Origin: Oceanidesulfovibrio indonesiensis
Lineage (GTDB): Bacteria; Desulfobacterota; Desulfovibrionia; Desulfovibrionales; Desulfovibrionaceae
Assembly (NCBI RefSeq): GCF_007625075.1
Contig: NZ_QMIE01000002.1
Span: 311,873-375,872, forward strand
Length of the DNA stretch: 64,000 nt
Direction: 5' to 3'
The stretch's first letter is position 1, and each line of letters begins with the position of its first letter. The notes beneath the pieces are model-generated. The model was not told the DNA's origin. It ran no database searches and worked only from the letters and a program-made list of their open reading frames with translations. The position numbers were made by a program, and so were the translations under genes. Shown piece by piece: positions 18,099 to 25,185 of the stretch.

Positions 18099-19763
18099 AT
18101 GCGCGTTCTGCTGATCAATCCAGCCTCGCCCTATTCGTTCTGGTCCTTCGATGAAATCTGCCGCATGTCCGGACGTCGATCGCTTATCCCTCCACTGGGA
18201 CTGCTCACGGCCGCGGCGCTGTTGCCCCGTCGCTGGGAACTGCGTCTTGCGGACATGAGCGCCCGCCCTGTGGCCGAAGCCGACTGGCAGTTCGCCGAGG
18301 TAGTCTTCCTCACCGGGATGCTGCTCCAGAAAAAATCGCTCCTGGAGCTGGTGGTCGAGGCCAAACGGCGCGGCAAGACCGTGGTCGTCGGCGGTCCGTT
18401 TGTGACCTCGCTGCCCGAAGAAGTGAGAGCCGCCGGCGCGGACGTCATAGTGCAGGGAGAGGGCGAGGAAACAATCCCCGTCCTGGCCGTGGACCTGGAG
18501 CAGGGCGCGGCGCGAAGGCTCTACAGGGCCGAGGGTAGACCGGCAATGGCCGCCTCGCCCGTGCCGCGTTTCGATCTGCTGCGCATGGGCGACTACGCGA
18601 CCATGTCCGTGCAGACATCCCGCGGCTGCCCGCACGACTGCGAGTTCTGCGACATCGTCAACCTGTACGGCAAGAAGCCCCGCTACAAGAGTCCGGGGCA
18701 GGTCGTGGCCGAGCTCGACGAGCTTTACCGTCTGGGCTGGCGCAACGAAGTCTTTTTCTGCGACGACAACTTCATAGGCAACAAGCGGCACGCGCGTGAC
18801 CTTCTCGATGCGCTCATACCCTGGATGCAGGAGCGAAGCGAGCCCTTCGGCTTCTGGACGCAGGCCTCGGTGGATCTGGGCCAGGACACGGAACTCATGG
18901 ACCGCATGACCGCGGCGAACTTCTCCACGGTGTTCATCGGCGTGGAATCGCCGGATCCAGCCATTCTGGAACGCAACCACAAGCTCCAGAACGTGAAAAA
19001 TCCGCTGGCCGAATCCCTGCGCGCCATCAACGAGAACGGGCTGTCCATCATCGCGAGCTTCATCATGGGCTTCGACGGCGAGGAGCCCGGAGCCGGGGAC
19101 CGCATCGTGGAGTTCGTGGAGGAAGTGGGACTGCCCCAGGCCATGATCAACCTCATGCAGGTACTGCCCAACACCCGGCTGTGGACGCGCATGGAAGAGG
19201 AAGGCCGCCTGCGCAAGGGTGTGACCACTGGCGACACGGTGGGACTGCCGCTCAATTACGAGCCTCTGCGGGATACTTCGGAGCTGTTGCGGGAGTACCA
19301 GGACGCATGGCGCAGGCTGTACGATCCGGCTGCCTTCCTCGGCCGTCTGGAGCGCTATTACACGCGAATGCGGCCTACGCGTTCAGCCATGCCTGCCAAT
19401 GACAGCCAGTCCACGAGCGCCTCGCGGGGTGCGCTTTCTGCGCACGCGCACGCGCCGGCCCATCCCAGGCGCGTGCGTCCGCTTTCCAACTACGGCGGAC
19501 TCCACAGGCGCAATCCGATCAGGCATCTGTATTTCGACGTCCTGGCATTCCTGCGGTTTTTCTGGACTTTCGGCGTCTTGTCCGAAGCGCGCAAGGTCTG
19601 CTGGGCGGGCATGGGGCGCATCTGGCGAACCAATGGCAGCCGGCTCGTGCCGTACTTCCACGGTCTGGCGCTGGGCTATAACACCACGTGCTACGTTCGT
19701 GCTCTGGAACACCGGCTGGAAGAGTACCTGGCCCGAGTGGGTGAGCCGCCGTCAGTCCGCTAG
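18099..19763 (+). CDS. B12-binding radical SAM protein (DUF4070, HpnP-like)
   Basis: The 554-residue protein has an N-terminal cobalamin-binding-type domain (about 1-150; MRVLLINPASPYSFWS, VVVGGPFVTS, VIVQGEGEE) and a radical SAM core with C177, C181 and C184 in SRGCPHDCEFC, binding a 4Fe-4S cluster. The C-terminal region, with DDNFIGNKRHARDLL, VFIGVESPD and IASFIMGFDGEE, matches the group containing the hopanoid C2 methylase HpnP and DUF4070 proteins. Such enzymes often methylate unactivated carbons. No hopanoid cyclase gene is nearby, so the substrate is unknown. The start has GGGAGG at 18089-18094. A hydrophobic patch occurs near the C-terminus (YFDVLAFLRFFWTFGVL), suggesting membrane association. 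Confidence 0.85.
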   Translation: MRVLLINPASPYSFWSFDEICRMSGRRSLIPPLGLLTAAALLPRRWELRLADMSARPVAEADWQFAEVVFLTGMLLQKKSLLELVVEAKRRGKTVVVGGPFVTSLPEEVRAAGADVIVQGEGEETIPVLAVDLEQGAARRLYRAEGRPAMAASPVPRFDLLRMGDYATMSVQTSRGCPHDCEFCDIVNLYGKKPRYKSPGQVVAELDELYRLGWRNEVFFCDDNFIGNKRHARDLLDALIPWMQERSEPFGFWTQASVDLGQDTELMDRMTAANFSTVFIGVESPDPAILERNHKLQNVKNPLAESLRAINENGLSIIASFIMGFDGEEPGAGDRIVEFVEEVGLPQAMINLMQVLPNTRLWTRMEEEGRLRKGVTTGDTVGLPLNYEPLRDTSELLREYQDAWRRLYDPAAFLGRLERYYTRMRPTRSAMPANDSQSTSASRGALSAHAHAPAHPRRVRPLSNYGGLHRRNPIRHLYFDVLAFLRFFWTFGVLSEARKVCWAGMGRIWRTNGSRLVPYFHGLALGYNTTCYVRALEHRLEEYLARVGEPPSVR

Positions 19764-19859
19764 CCTTTCGGCTTTATTCCTGAAATGCGCATGCAGAGAC
19801 GGCGCGCACGCGAAGACAGGCTGGTGCTGGCCGGATGCATAGAGGGGGGTGGTGCTGTC

Positions 19860-19894
19860 AAAAAAAGGCCCCTCCCGGAGCGGGAAGGGCCTTT
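19860..19894 (-). terminator. Terminator of the cold-shock gene
   Basis: On the minus strand GGCCCTTCCCG and CGGGAGGGGCC form a stem of about 11 bp (19867-19891) around CTC, followed by seven T (19860-19866). In the plus direction the stem is followed by TTT only, so it may also weakly stop the convergent radical SAM transcript. Confidence 0.88.
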
Positions 19895-19923
19895 GTCATG
19901 TCAGAAGCTGTGGAAGCGAAGGG

Positions 19924-20127
19924 CTACACGACTTCGACGTTCGCGGCGCGGTATCCCTTGTCGCTGTTCTCGATCTCGAAGCGAACGGAATCGCCTTCGC
20001 GCAAGGACTTGAAACCATTCCCCTGGATTGCGGAGAAATGGACGAACACGTCCTCGCCGCCGTTGTACTCGATGAAACCAAAACCCTTGGAGTCGTTAAA
20101 CCACTTCACTTTACCTTCGTACGTCAT
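19924..20127 (-). CDS. Cold-shock protein (CspA family)
   Basis: A 67-residue single cold-shock domain that binds single-stranded RNA or DNA. Both nucleic-acid motifs are intact: KGFGFIEY (RNP1) and VFVHFSAI (RNP2), and the protein starts [11 protein letters not shown] as is typical. GAAGGA lies about nine bases before the ATG at 20127. Its terminator is the hairpin at 19860-19894, 30 bases after the stop codon, so it appears monocistronic. Confidence 0.95.
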   Translation of the reverse strand: MTYEGKVKWFNDSKGFGFIEYNGGEDVFVHFSAIQGNGFKSLREGDSVRFEIENSDKGYRAANVEVV

Positions 20128-20209
20128 GTACTTTGATCCTTCTTTCTGATGTTTCTGGTGTGGGATAGCGGCTGCGGACAACACGCCCGAACCGCAACAT
20201 AGAATCCCG

Positions 20210-20632
20210 CTAGGCGACGTTGACGAGCTCGACCTCGAAATTGAGGGTCTTGCCGGCCAGAGGATGGTTGCCATCCAGAGTCGCGTTGCCGTCCGCTATA
20301 TCAATGACCGAGAGCAGGGCCGTCTGGCCGTCCGGAGTTGTGGAGCGCAGCACGGCGCCGACTTCGACGCCCTCGGGCAGCTCATTCTCCGGGACCTTGA
20401 CGATCATGTCCTCACGGTATTCGCCGAATCCTTCCTCCGGTGGGATGGCCAGGTTTTTCTTGTCGCCTGCGCTCATGCCCACGAGGGCGTTCTCCACAAC
20501 GGGGAACACTTTGTTTTCGCCGATGACAAAGGTCACAGGCTCCTTGTCCGTGGACGTGTCGACGACGGTGCCGTCCTCGAGCGTCCCGGTGTAATGGATG
20601 GTTACTTCAGAACCGGTCTGTGCGGTACTCAT
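20210..20632 (-). CDS. FKBP-type peptidyl-prolyl isomerase (SlyD-like)
   Basis: This 140-residue protein begins with the FKBP strand [20 protein letters not shown] and contains the insert-in-flap region [21 protein letters not shown], the layout of SlyD-type isomerase/chaperones. The C-terminus ends with [17 protein letters not shown] and lacks the histidine-rich metal-binding tail of E. coli SlyD, so a role in nickel insertion is less likely. It should assist protein folding in the cytoplasm. GGGAGG is placed correctly before the ATG at 20632. It lies 29 bases after the upstream flavoprotein gene, suggesting co-transcription. Confidence 0.93.
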   Translation of the reverse strand: MSTAQTGSEVTIHYTGTLEDGTVVDTSTDKEPVTFVIGENKVFPVVENALVGMSAGDKKNLAIPPEEGFGEYREDMIVKVPENELPEGVEVGAVLRSTTPDGQTALLSVIDIADGNATLDGNHPLAGKTLNFEVELVNVA

Positions 20633-20661
20633 GACTTGCCTCCCGGTGTTTGCGTCGTTCA

Positions 20662-21792
20662 TTAGGGGAGGACCGCCTCAATGGGGAGGTCCTCGCCGAC
20701 CGTCGTTGCGTCTGCGGCCGGTCTGCTTTGCTCGTATTCATCCTGCAAGCTTTTCATCAGGGTTTCCACAGGCACAATGGACTTGATGCGGTGCGCATTG
20801 GCGCCGGCGAACACAAGGCCATGCTTCATGGAGCCTTTACGCGCATTCAGCAACGCGAGTGCAATGCAGTATGGACTGTTTTTGTGCTCGCACGTCTGTA
20901 TACAATGAAAAGGGCAGGAAAAGGGTATCTTGGCTCCGTTCTCCACGGCGTCAAGGAACTCGTTGCGTATGGCCCGGCCCGGCATGCCGACAGGGCTCTT
21001 GACGATGGTAAGGCTCTTTTCGTCTGCGTTGACGAACGCCTGTTTGAAGGCGTCGTCGGCGTCGCATTCATCCGTAGCCACGAATCGCGTGCCCATCTGG
21101 ACGCCGCTGGCCCCCAGATCGAGAAATTTGCGGATGTCCGCGCCGGTGTATACGCCGCCCGCAGCGATGATCGGGATTCGTTGTCCGGATTCCTCCTCGA
21201 ACGGCGCCACGACCTTGACGACTTCGGGGACGAGTTGCTCCAGGGAAAAGGCCTCGTCGTCCAGGCACTCCGGCTTGAAGCCGAGGTGTCCCCCGGCTTT
21301 GGGACCTTCGACCACAAACGCGTCGGGAAGCCGGTTATATCGCGAAAGCCACTTGCGGCAGAGAATTTTGGCTGCGCGGGCCGAGGAAACGATGGGCACA
21401 AGTCTGGTGGACGATGTCTTGTCCACATATTCAGGCAGATTGAGCGGCAAACCCGCTCCGGAAAAAATGATGTCGATGCGTTCTTCCACGGCGGCGCGGA
21501 CCAGTTGGGCGAAGTTCGTGAGCACCACCATGATGTTCACGCCAATGATGCCCTTGGTCTTCTCCTTGGCTGCGCGGATCTGCTTGCGCAGAGCCCGGGT
21601 GTTGGCGGCTACGTAATCGCTGTGGAAATCAGGTTCCTGCCAGCCGATGCCCGGAGTGGCAATGACGCCGATGCCGCCGGCATTGGCTACGGCGGAGGCC
21701 AGTCCTGACAGGGAAACACCCACGCCCATGCCGCCCTGGATGATGGGCAGGCGCGCGGTGAGTGAGCCGATGGATAGTGAAGGAAGCGGCAT
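20662..21792 (-). CDS. Nitronate monooxygenase-type flavoprotein (2-nitropropane dioxygenase family)
   Basis: The 376-residue TIM-barrel flavoprotein has the family hallmarks: LPIIQGGMGVGVSLSGLASAVANAGGIG at the N-terminus, GKIGVN-like IIGVNIMV, VEGPKAGGHLG for FMN phosphate binding and IPIIAAGGVYTGADI. Family members oxidise nitronates or act as enoyl-ACP reductases (FabK). A cysteine-rich stretch near the end (SCPFHCIQTCEHKNSPYC) has four cysteines that might bind a metal cluster, an uncommon feature. The start at 21792 has GGGGAG about ten bases upstream. The real substrate is unknown. Confidence 0.85.
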   Translation of the reverse strand: MPLPSLSIGSLTARLPIIQGGMGVGVSLSGLASAVANAGGIGVIATPGIGWQEPDFHSDYVAANTRALRKQIRAAKEKTKGIIGVNIMVVLTNFAQLVRAAVEERIDIIFSGAGLPLNLPEYVDKTSSTRLVPIVSSARAAKILCRKWLSRYNRLPDAFVVEGPKAGGHLGFKPECLDDEAFSLEQLVPEVVKVVAPFEEESGQRIPIIAAGGVYTGADIRKFLDLGASGVQMGTRFVATDECDADDAFKQAFVNADEKSLTIVKSPVGMPGRAIRNEFLDAVENGAKIPFSCPFHCIQTCEHKNSPYCIALALLNARKGSMKHGLVFAGANAHRIKSIVPVETLMKSLQDEYEQSRPAADATTVGEDLPIEAVLP

Positions 21793-22156
21793 AATGTCAT
21801 ACTCCCCGGATCGTGGCGCAGACCTGTGCCGCAGCCGGTCCTTCCAGGAAAACGGAAGGGCGCGGGGAGAACTCACGAAAACGAAGTTCGCACGTGTCCG
21901 CTGCGCGACTACACTGCCGACGGCGTTCCAACAGGGACGCCGGGGCACACGCGACAAGCCAGAATGTGTGGATGGGTGGGTGATCTGCCTGCAATGACAA
22001 GTACTTTCAGTCCTGCTCAAAACTCATATGGCTGCACAAGACCGAAAGGAAACCTGAAGAAAGGTGATTCAGATGGTCGATGCGTGCCTTGCAGGGAAAC
22101 CTCTAGCAGGGAACCGGACGCTATGCAAGCATTGTATGCCAAGGAGGCGCAGATTA
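21793..22156 (+). other. Intergenic region upstream of the flavoprotein gene
   Basis: About 360 bases without a recognisable gene, separating the minus-strand flavoprotein from the plus-strand candidate small gene. An ATG at 22073 is in frame with that small gene but has a weaker ribosome site. No tRNA, terminator or clear promoter was found. Confidence 0.4.
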
Positions 22157-22303
22157 ATGAGTGCCTATCGAAAATTTGTTATGGAGCGGAAGAAAATGAT
22201 GCACCGTCTGGCCGACGTTCTTCCCGCAGGAGCAGACCGCTCGGCTCATCGATCGGCCCGGTTTGTTAGAGGGCTTGAAAAAAGGCCCGCGGCCGAATGC
22301 TGA
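22157..22303 (+). CDS. Candidate small basic protein (48 residues)
   Basis: The ATG at 22157 follows a near-perfect AAGGAGG (22141-22147) by nine bases, the main reason for listing it. The encoded peptide starts MSAYRKFVMERKKMMHRLAD, is rich in Arg and Lys, and has a single cysteine as its last residue. An extension to ATG 22073 would add 28 residues containing CKHC. No homolog is recognised. Its 3' end overlaps the terminator of the convergent HPF-type gene, which argues for some caution. It may be an unannotated small protein or a chance reading frame. Confidence 0.35.
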   Translation: MSAYRKFVMERKKMMHRLADVLPAGADRSAHRSARFVRGLEKRPAAEC

Positions 22304-22312
22304 CCACGGGCC
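22278..22312 (-). terminator. Terminator of the HPF-cold-shock gene
   Basis: On the minus strand GGCCCGTGG pairs with CCGCGGGCC (one G-T pair, 11-base loop), followed by six T at 22278-22283. It lies 59 bases after the stop codon of the HPF-CSD gene. Confidence 0.85.
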
Positions 22313-22370
22313 CCGTTTTGTAGTCCCCGTAATCCCGGGGCGTGCTGTTTCAGTCCGCTGCGCTCAGGGC

Positions 22371-22940
22371 TTACATGGACGGCATGTCCACCACCTGAAC
22401 GGATGTGGCCTGCAGGCCCTTGTCGCCCTGCTCGATGGCTGCGACCACTCCGGCGCCTTTGCGCAGGTCGTCGAAGCTGCGGCCGACCACGGCGTTCTTG
22501 TGGAAGTAGACGTCGCGCTCGTCCAGAGTGCGCAGGAAACCGTAGTCCTCGCCCGGAAATAACTTGGCGATCACAGCGTTGGCCTCCTGCATGGGGTGGG
22601 ATTTCACCTCTCCGCGTTGCTTCTCGGTGATTTTTTGCAGCTTGCGGCGCGCTGCGTCGAAAGCTTCGCGGATAGTAGGGAGTATCTCATTGACCACAGG
22701 CGGGGCTACGCCTTCGCGCTCGATGGCGAACTCGTTGCCGGGCTTGACGTTCAGGTTGAGCCGGACGCGGTAGGGGTTGCCGCCGCGCTGGTTCTTGTCT
22801 TCCATCTCCACGGCCACGCGCAGCGAGGTGATGTGGTCGCAGACCTGCTCCAGCTTTTCGCTCTTTGAGCGCACGAGATCATTGATGGTTCCGCCACGGT
22901 CTTCGATACCGTCGATCGATATTTCGATGGGGACGTCCAT
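22371..22940 (-). CDS. HPF/RaiA ribosome-hibernation domain fused to a cold-shock domain
   Basis: The 189-residue protein joins two RNA-related domains. Residues 1-110 match the HPF/RaiA fold that blocks the ribosomal decoding site in stationary phase (VPIEISIDGIE, then a long helix and RVRLNLNVKPGNEF). Residues about 118-186 are a cold-shock domain with DYGFLRT and DVYFHKNAV as RNP1 and RNP2 equivalents. GGAGGTGC precedes the ATG at 22940. Proteins with this architecture are known in several bacteria, and a role in ribosome protection under stress is probable. It has its own terminator at 22278-22312. Confidence 0.85.
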   Translation of the reverse strand: MDVPIEISIDGIEDRGGTINDLVRSKSEKLEQVCDHITSLRVAVEMEDKNQRGGNPYRVRLNLNVKPGNEFAIEREGVAPPVVNEILPTIREAFDAARRKLQKITEKQRGEVKSHPMQEANAVIAKLFPGEDYGFLRTLDERDVYFHKNAVVGRSFDDLRKGAGVVAAIEQGDKGLQATSVQVVDMPSM

Positions 22941-23367
22941 TCAACGCACCTCCATATGGGGTTTGCATGGGTTGGTTGACGAACTGCCGTGTCCTCAATC
23001 GCGATCCCTGCCCTGTCCGCTTTCCTGCCCGGAGCAAGGCGCAAGGGCGCCGCGTGTCTCCATGGGGAAAAGGGCATGGGATTCGATTTCAGCGTACCAC
23101 CTTCCGCGGCGTTCGCCCACCTCTGTGGGATGAAAAATCATCAAAAAAATAGCGGGAGGAGTGAGGGCATTCCATGTCGATTCGTAAGGAGCAAGTGCCG
23201 GCAAATCGTGATCGTGTCCGGATGACACCTGCCGCTGCGGGCTCGATCCGCCAGCCCTGCCCGCATGGCGTGTCCACGCGCTCGCCATGGAGCTGATCTC
23301 ATATGTTAATGGAGGGGCGGTTTGTCAAAACTACCCAAAGGGCTAACCCAAACGGCCAAAACGAAGA
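22941..23367 (-). other. Gene-poor region between the HPF-CSD gene and tRNA-Pro
   Basis: About 430 bases. It contains the ribosome site of the HPF-CSD gene at its left edge. Frames here are short, lack ribosome sites and show no family resemblance; I see nothing else in it. Confidence 0.4.
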
Positions 23368-23400
23368 AAGCGGCTACCCAAAAATACAAGGTAGCCGCTT
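23368..23400 (-). terminator. Hairpin terminator downstream of tRNA-Pro
   Basis: AAGCGGCTACC (23368-23378) and GGTAGCCGCTT (23390-23400) form a perfect 11-bp stem with an 11-base loop, followed on the minus strand by TCTTCGTTTT. It begins 11 bases after the tRNA 3' end. Confidence 0.75.
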
Positions 23401-23410
23401 GTTCTTATTA

Positions 23411-23487
23411 TGGTCGGGGCGGTCCGATTTGAACGGACGACCCCCTGCTCCCAAGGCAGGTGCGCTGCCAGGCTGCGCTACGCCCCG
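23411..23487 (-). tRNA. tRNA-Pro (anticodon TGG), CCA encoded
   Basis: The 77-base sequence folds as a standard cloverleaf: acceptor CGGGGCG/CGCCCCG with A73, D arm GCGC...GCGC, anticodon stem CCTGC/GCAGG around loop CTTGGGA (anticodon TGG), five-base variable region, and T arm GTCCG/CGGAC around TTCAAAT. The 3' CCA is encoded. UGG can read all four proline codons with modification. Confidence 0.97.
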
Positions 23488-23500
23488 ACTGTGATGGGAT

Positions 23501-23529
23501 GGGTTAACGGACTTGGCCTCCAGATGCAA
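23501..23529 (-). promoter_or_regulatory. Putative promoter of tRNA-Pro
   Basis: On the minus strand TTGCAT (23524-23529) and TAACCC (23501-23506) are separated by 17 bases and lie 13 bases before the tRNA 5' end. The -10 element is a weak match. Confidence 0.4.
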
Positions 23530-23739
23530 GGGCTACTCGACGAGAAAAAAAACGGTGCGCGACGCATGGCTTGGGAGGTCTTCCGATCTACCGTGGTTTC
23601 AGGTACATTGGCCCCGGCTTGCATATGATTCAAGAATCTCCGGAAGTCGGCCGGCGGCATTGCTGTAATGTAAACCATACCTGGACATCTCGGGCAACGC
23701 ATGCATTTTCTTCCCTTCCGAGGCGATAGCCAAAGGCGC

Positions 23740-25185
23740 ATGAGCCGGCGGGGTTTTCTGAGGCAATGCGCCGCAGGCGCTGCCGGAATGGCCGGCCTGG
23801 GCGCCGGGCTGTCCATGCCGTTGCGCGCCTTCGGGCAGCTGAGCCTGTCCAGTTACGTTTCCAGGATGACGGAGGATCAACGGAGGTTTCTGGGGGAGGC
23901 CGGCCGCCGCTACTCCGGGACCACGCTCCGGCTCATCACCGAAGACACGCCGCCCAGCCGGGCCTATCGGGACATAGCGCTTCGGGAGTTCCCCGCACTC
24001 ACGGGCATCGGCGTAAGCTGGGAGCTGCTGCCGCTGGATCGGATCATCGCCAACATCGTTCAGGATTCGAGCAGCAAATCCGGCCGCTACGACCTGTATT
24101 ATCTCGATCACTCCTGGCTGGCGTCCATGGCCGACCATGTCTACTCCCCGGCGCGGCTCCTGATGCATCCGGACATCGCCTACCCGGGGTTCGACTTTCC
24201 TGATTTCATCGATACGCTGGTGGAGAACGTGGCGTCCCTGGATGGGCGCCTGCTCGGCATACCGTTCGACATCCCCATTCTCATCATGGTCTACCGCAAG
24301 GACGTGCTGGAAGAGCTCGGCCTGAAACCTCCGTCCACCCTCCCGGAGTATCTGCATGTCGCCAGGGCTGTGCAGGAGTCCATGGCGCCCCGGGTTTTCG
24401 GAACCGTGGGCCAGTGGAAAGCCGGTCATTACGCGCTGGTCTGCGACATGAGCGCCTGGCTCTGGGGGCACGGCGGCTCGTTCTTCAGGAATAACAGTAT
24501 CCCCGGCTTCCTGGACGTGGAAGCAGCCGAAGCTCTGCACTATATGCTGGAGCTGGGCACGTGCATGCCGCCGGGAGCCACGGCGTGGGACTGGGACGGA
24601 CAGGCGCGATGCTTCGCCCAGGGCAACGCCGCCATCGCCATTGTCTGGAGCGAGCACTTTCCCATGTTCGACGATCCGGCGGTTTCTTCCATTGTCGGCC
24701 TGGCAGAGCCTGCTCCATGCCCCAGGGAGATTGCTCTGCGTCCGCCTTCGCAGACGTCCTTCGGCGAGAAGCCTGGGATATCGCATCAGGGGGGCAGCTG
24801 CCTGGCGATATCCCGCTACGGCAGGAATCTCATCCCCGCGTGGGTGTTCCTGCAATGGCTCACGAGCAAGGACGTGAGCGTCCGGGCGAGCCTTCTGGGC
24901 GGCGGTGCGAGCCTGGTGCGCAATTGCTGCTACCTGGACCAGCGCATCGAAGAGCAAAAGCGTGTGGTTCCGGGCACCACGAGGCATTACGACGTGACGC
25001 TGGACGCCATCCGGAACCGTCTGGGTTCCGGGCCGAACCTGCGCAACTGGCATACTCTGGCGGAGCGCAGCTTCGCCGTGGAACTGGGGCGGCTGGTAAC
25101 CGGCCAGCAGGACGTCATGCAAACGTTACGCGCCATGCAGACCGCTGCCTCGGCCCACGTGAGCAAGTTCGGAGGCAGTGTGTGA
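23740..25185 (+). CDS. Tat-exported extracellular solute-binding protein (sugar-type family 1)
   Basis: The 481-residue protein starts with a twin-arginine signal, SRRGFLRQ followed by an alanine/glycine-rich hydrophobic segment and a cleavage site near RAFGQ. The rest resembles ABC sugar-binding proteins: TLRLITEDTPPSRAYRD, GIPFDIPILIMVYRKDVLEELGL with a proline-rich hinge, and FAQGNAAIAIVWSEHF. Thus it should bind a ligand in the periplasm. No ABC permease or ATPase accompanies it. Instead its stop codon overlaps the GTG start of a large sensor kinase, implying a sensing role. The ATG at 23740 places the Tat motif normally; ATG 23701 is an alternative that would add 13 residues. Neither has a strong ribosome site. 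Confidence 0.82.
   Translation: MSRRGFLRQCAAGAAGMAGLGAGLSMPLRAFGQLSLSSYVSRMTEDQRRFLGEAGRRYSGTTLRLITEDTPPSRAYRDIALREFPALTGIGVSWELLPLDRIIANIVQDSSSKSGRYDLYYLDHSWLASMADHVYSPARLLMHPDIAYPGFDFPDFIDTLVENVASLDGRLLGIPFDIPILIMVYRKDVLEELGLKPPSTLPEYLHVARAVQESMAPRVFGTVGQWKAGHYALVCDMSAWLWGHGGSFFRNNSIPGFLDVEAAEALHYMLELGTCMPPGATAWDWDGQARCFAQGNAAIAIVWSEHFPMFDDPAVSSIVGLAEPAPCPREIALRPPSQTSFGEKPGISHQGGSCLAISRYGRNLIPAWVFLQWLTSKDVSVRASLLGGGASLVRNCCYLDQRIEEQKRVVPGTTRHYDVTLDAIRNRLGSGPNLRNWHTLAERSFAVELGRLVTGQQDVMQTLRAMQTAASAHVSKFGGSV

Noticed and set aside
22995-23288. 97-codon minus-strand frame
   Set aside because: No ribosome site, no family resemblance, and Arg/Ser-rich composition typical of chance frames.
23303-23494. 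63-codon plus-strand frame across tRNA-Pro
   Set aside because: It runs through the tRNA and its terminator and is a common misannotation of tRNA antisense.
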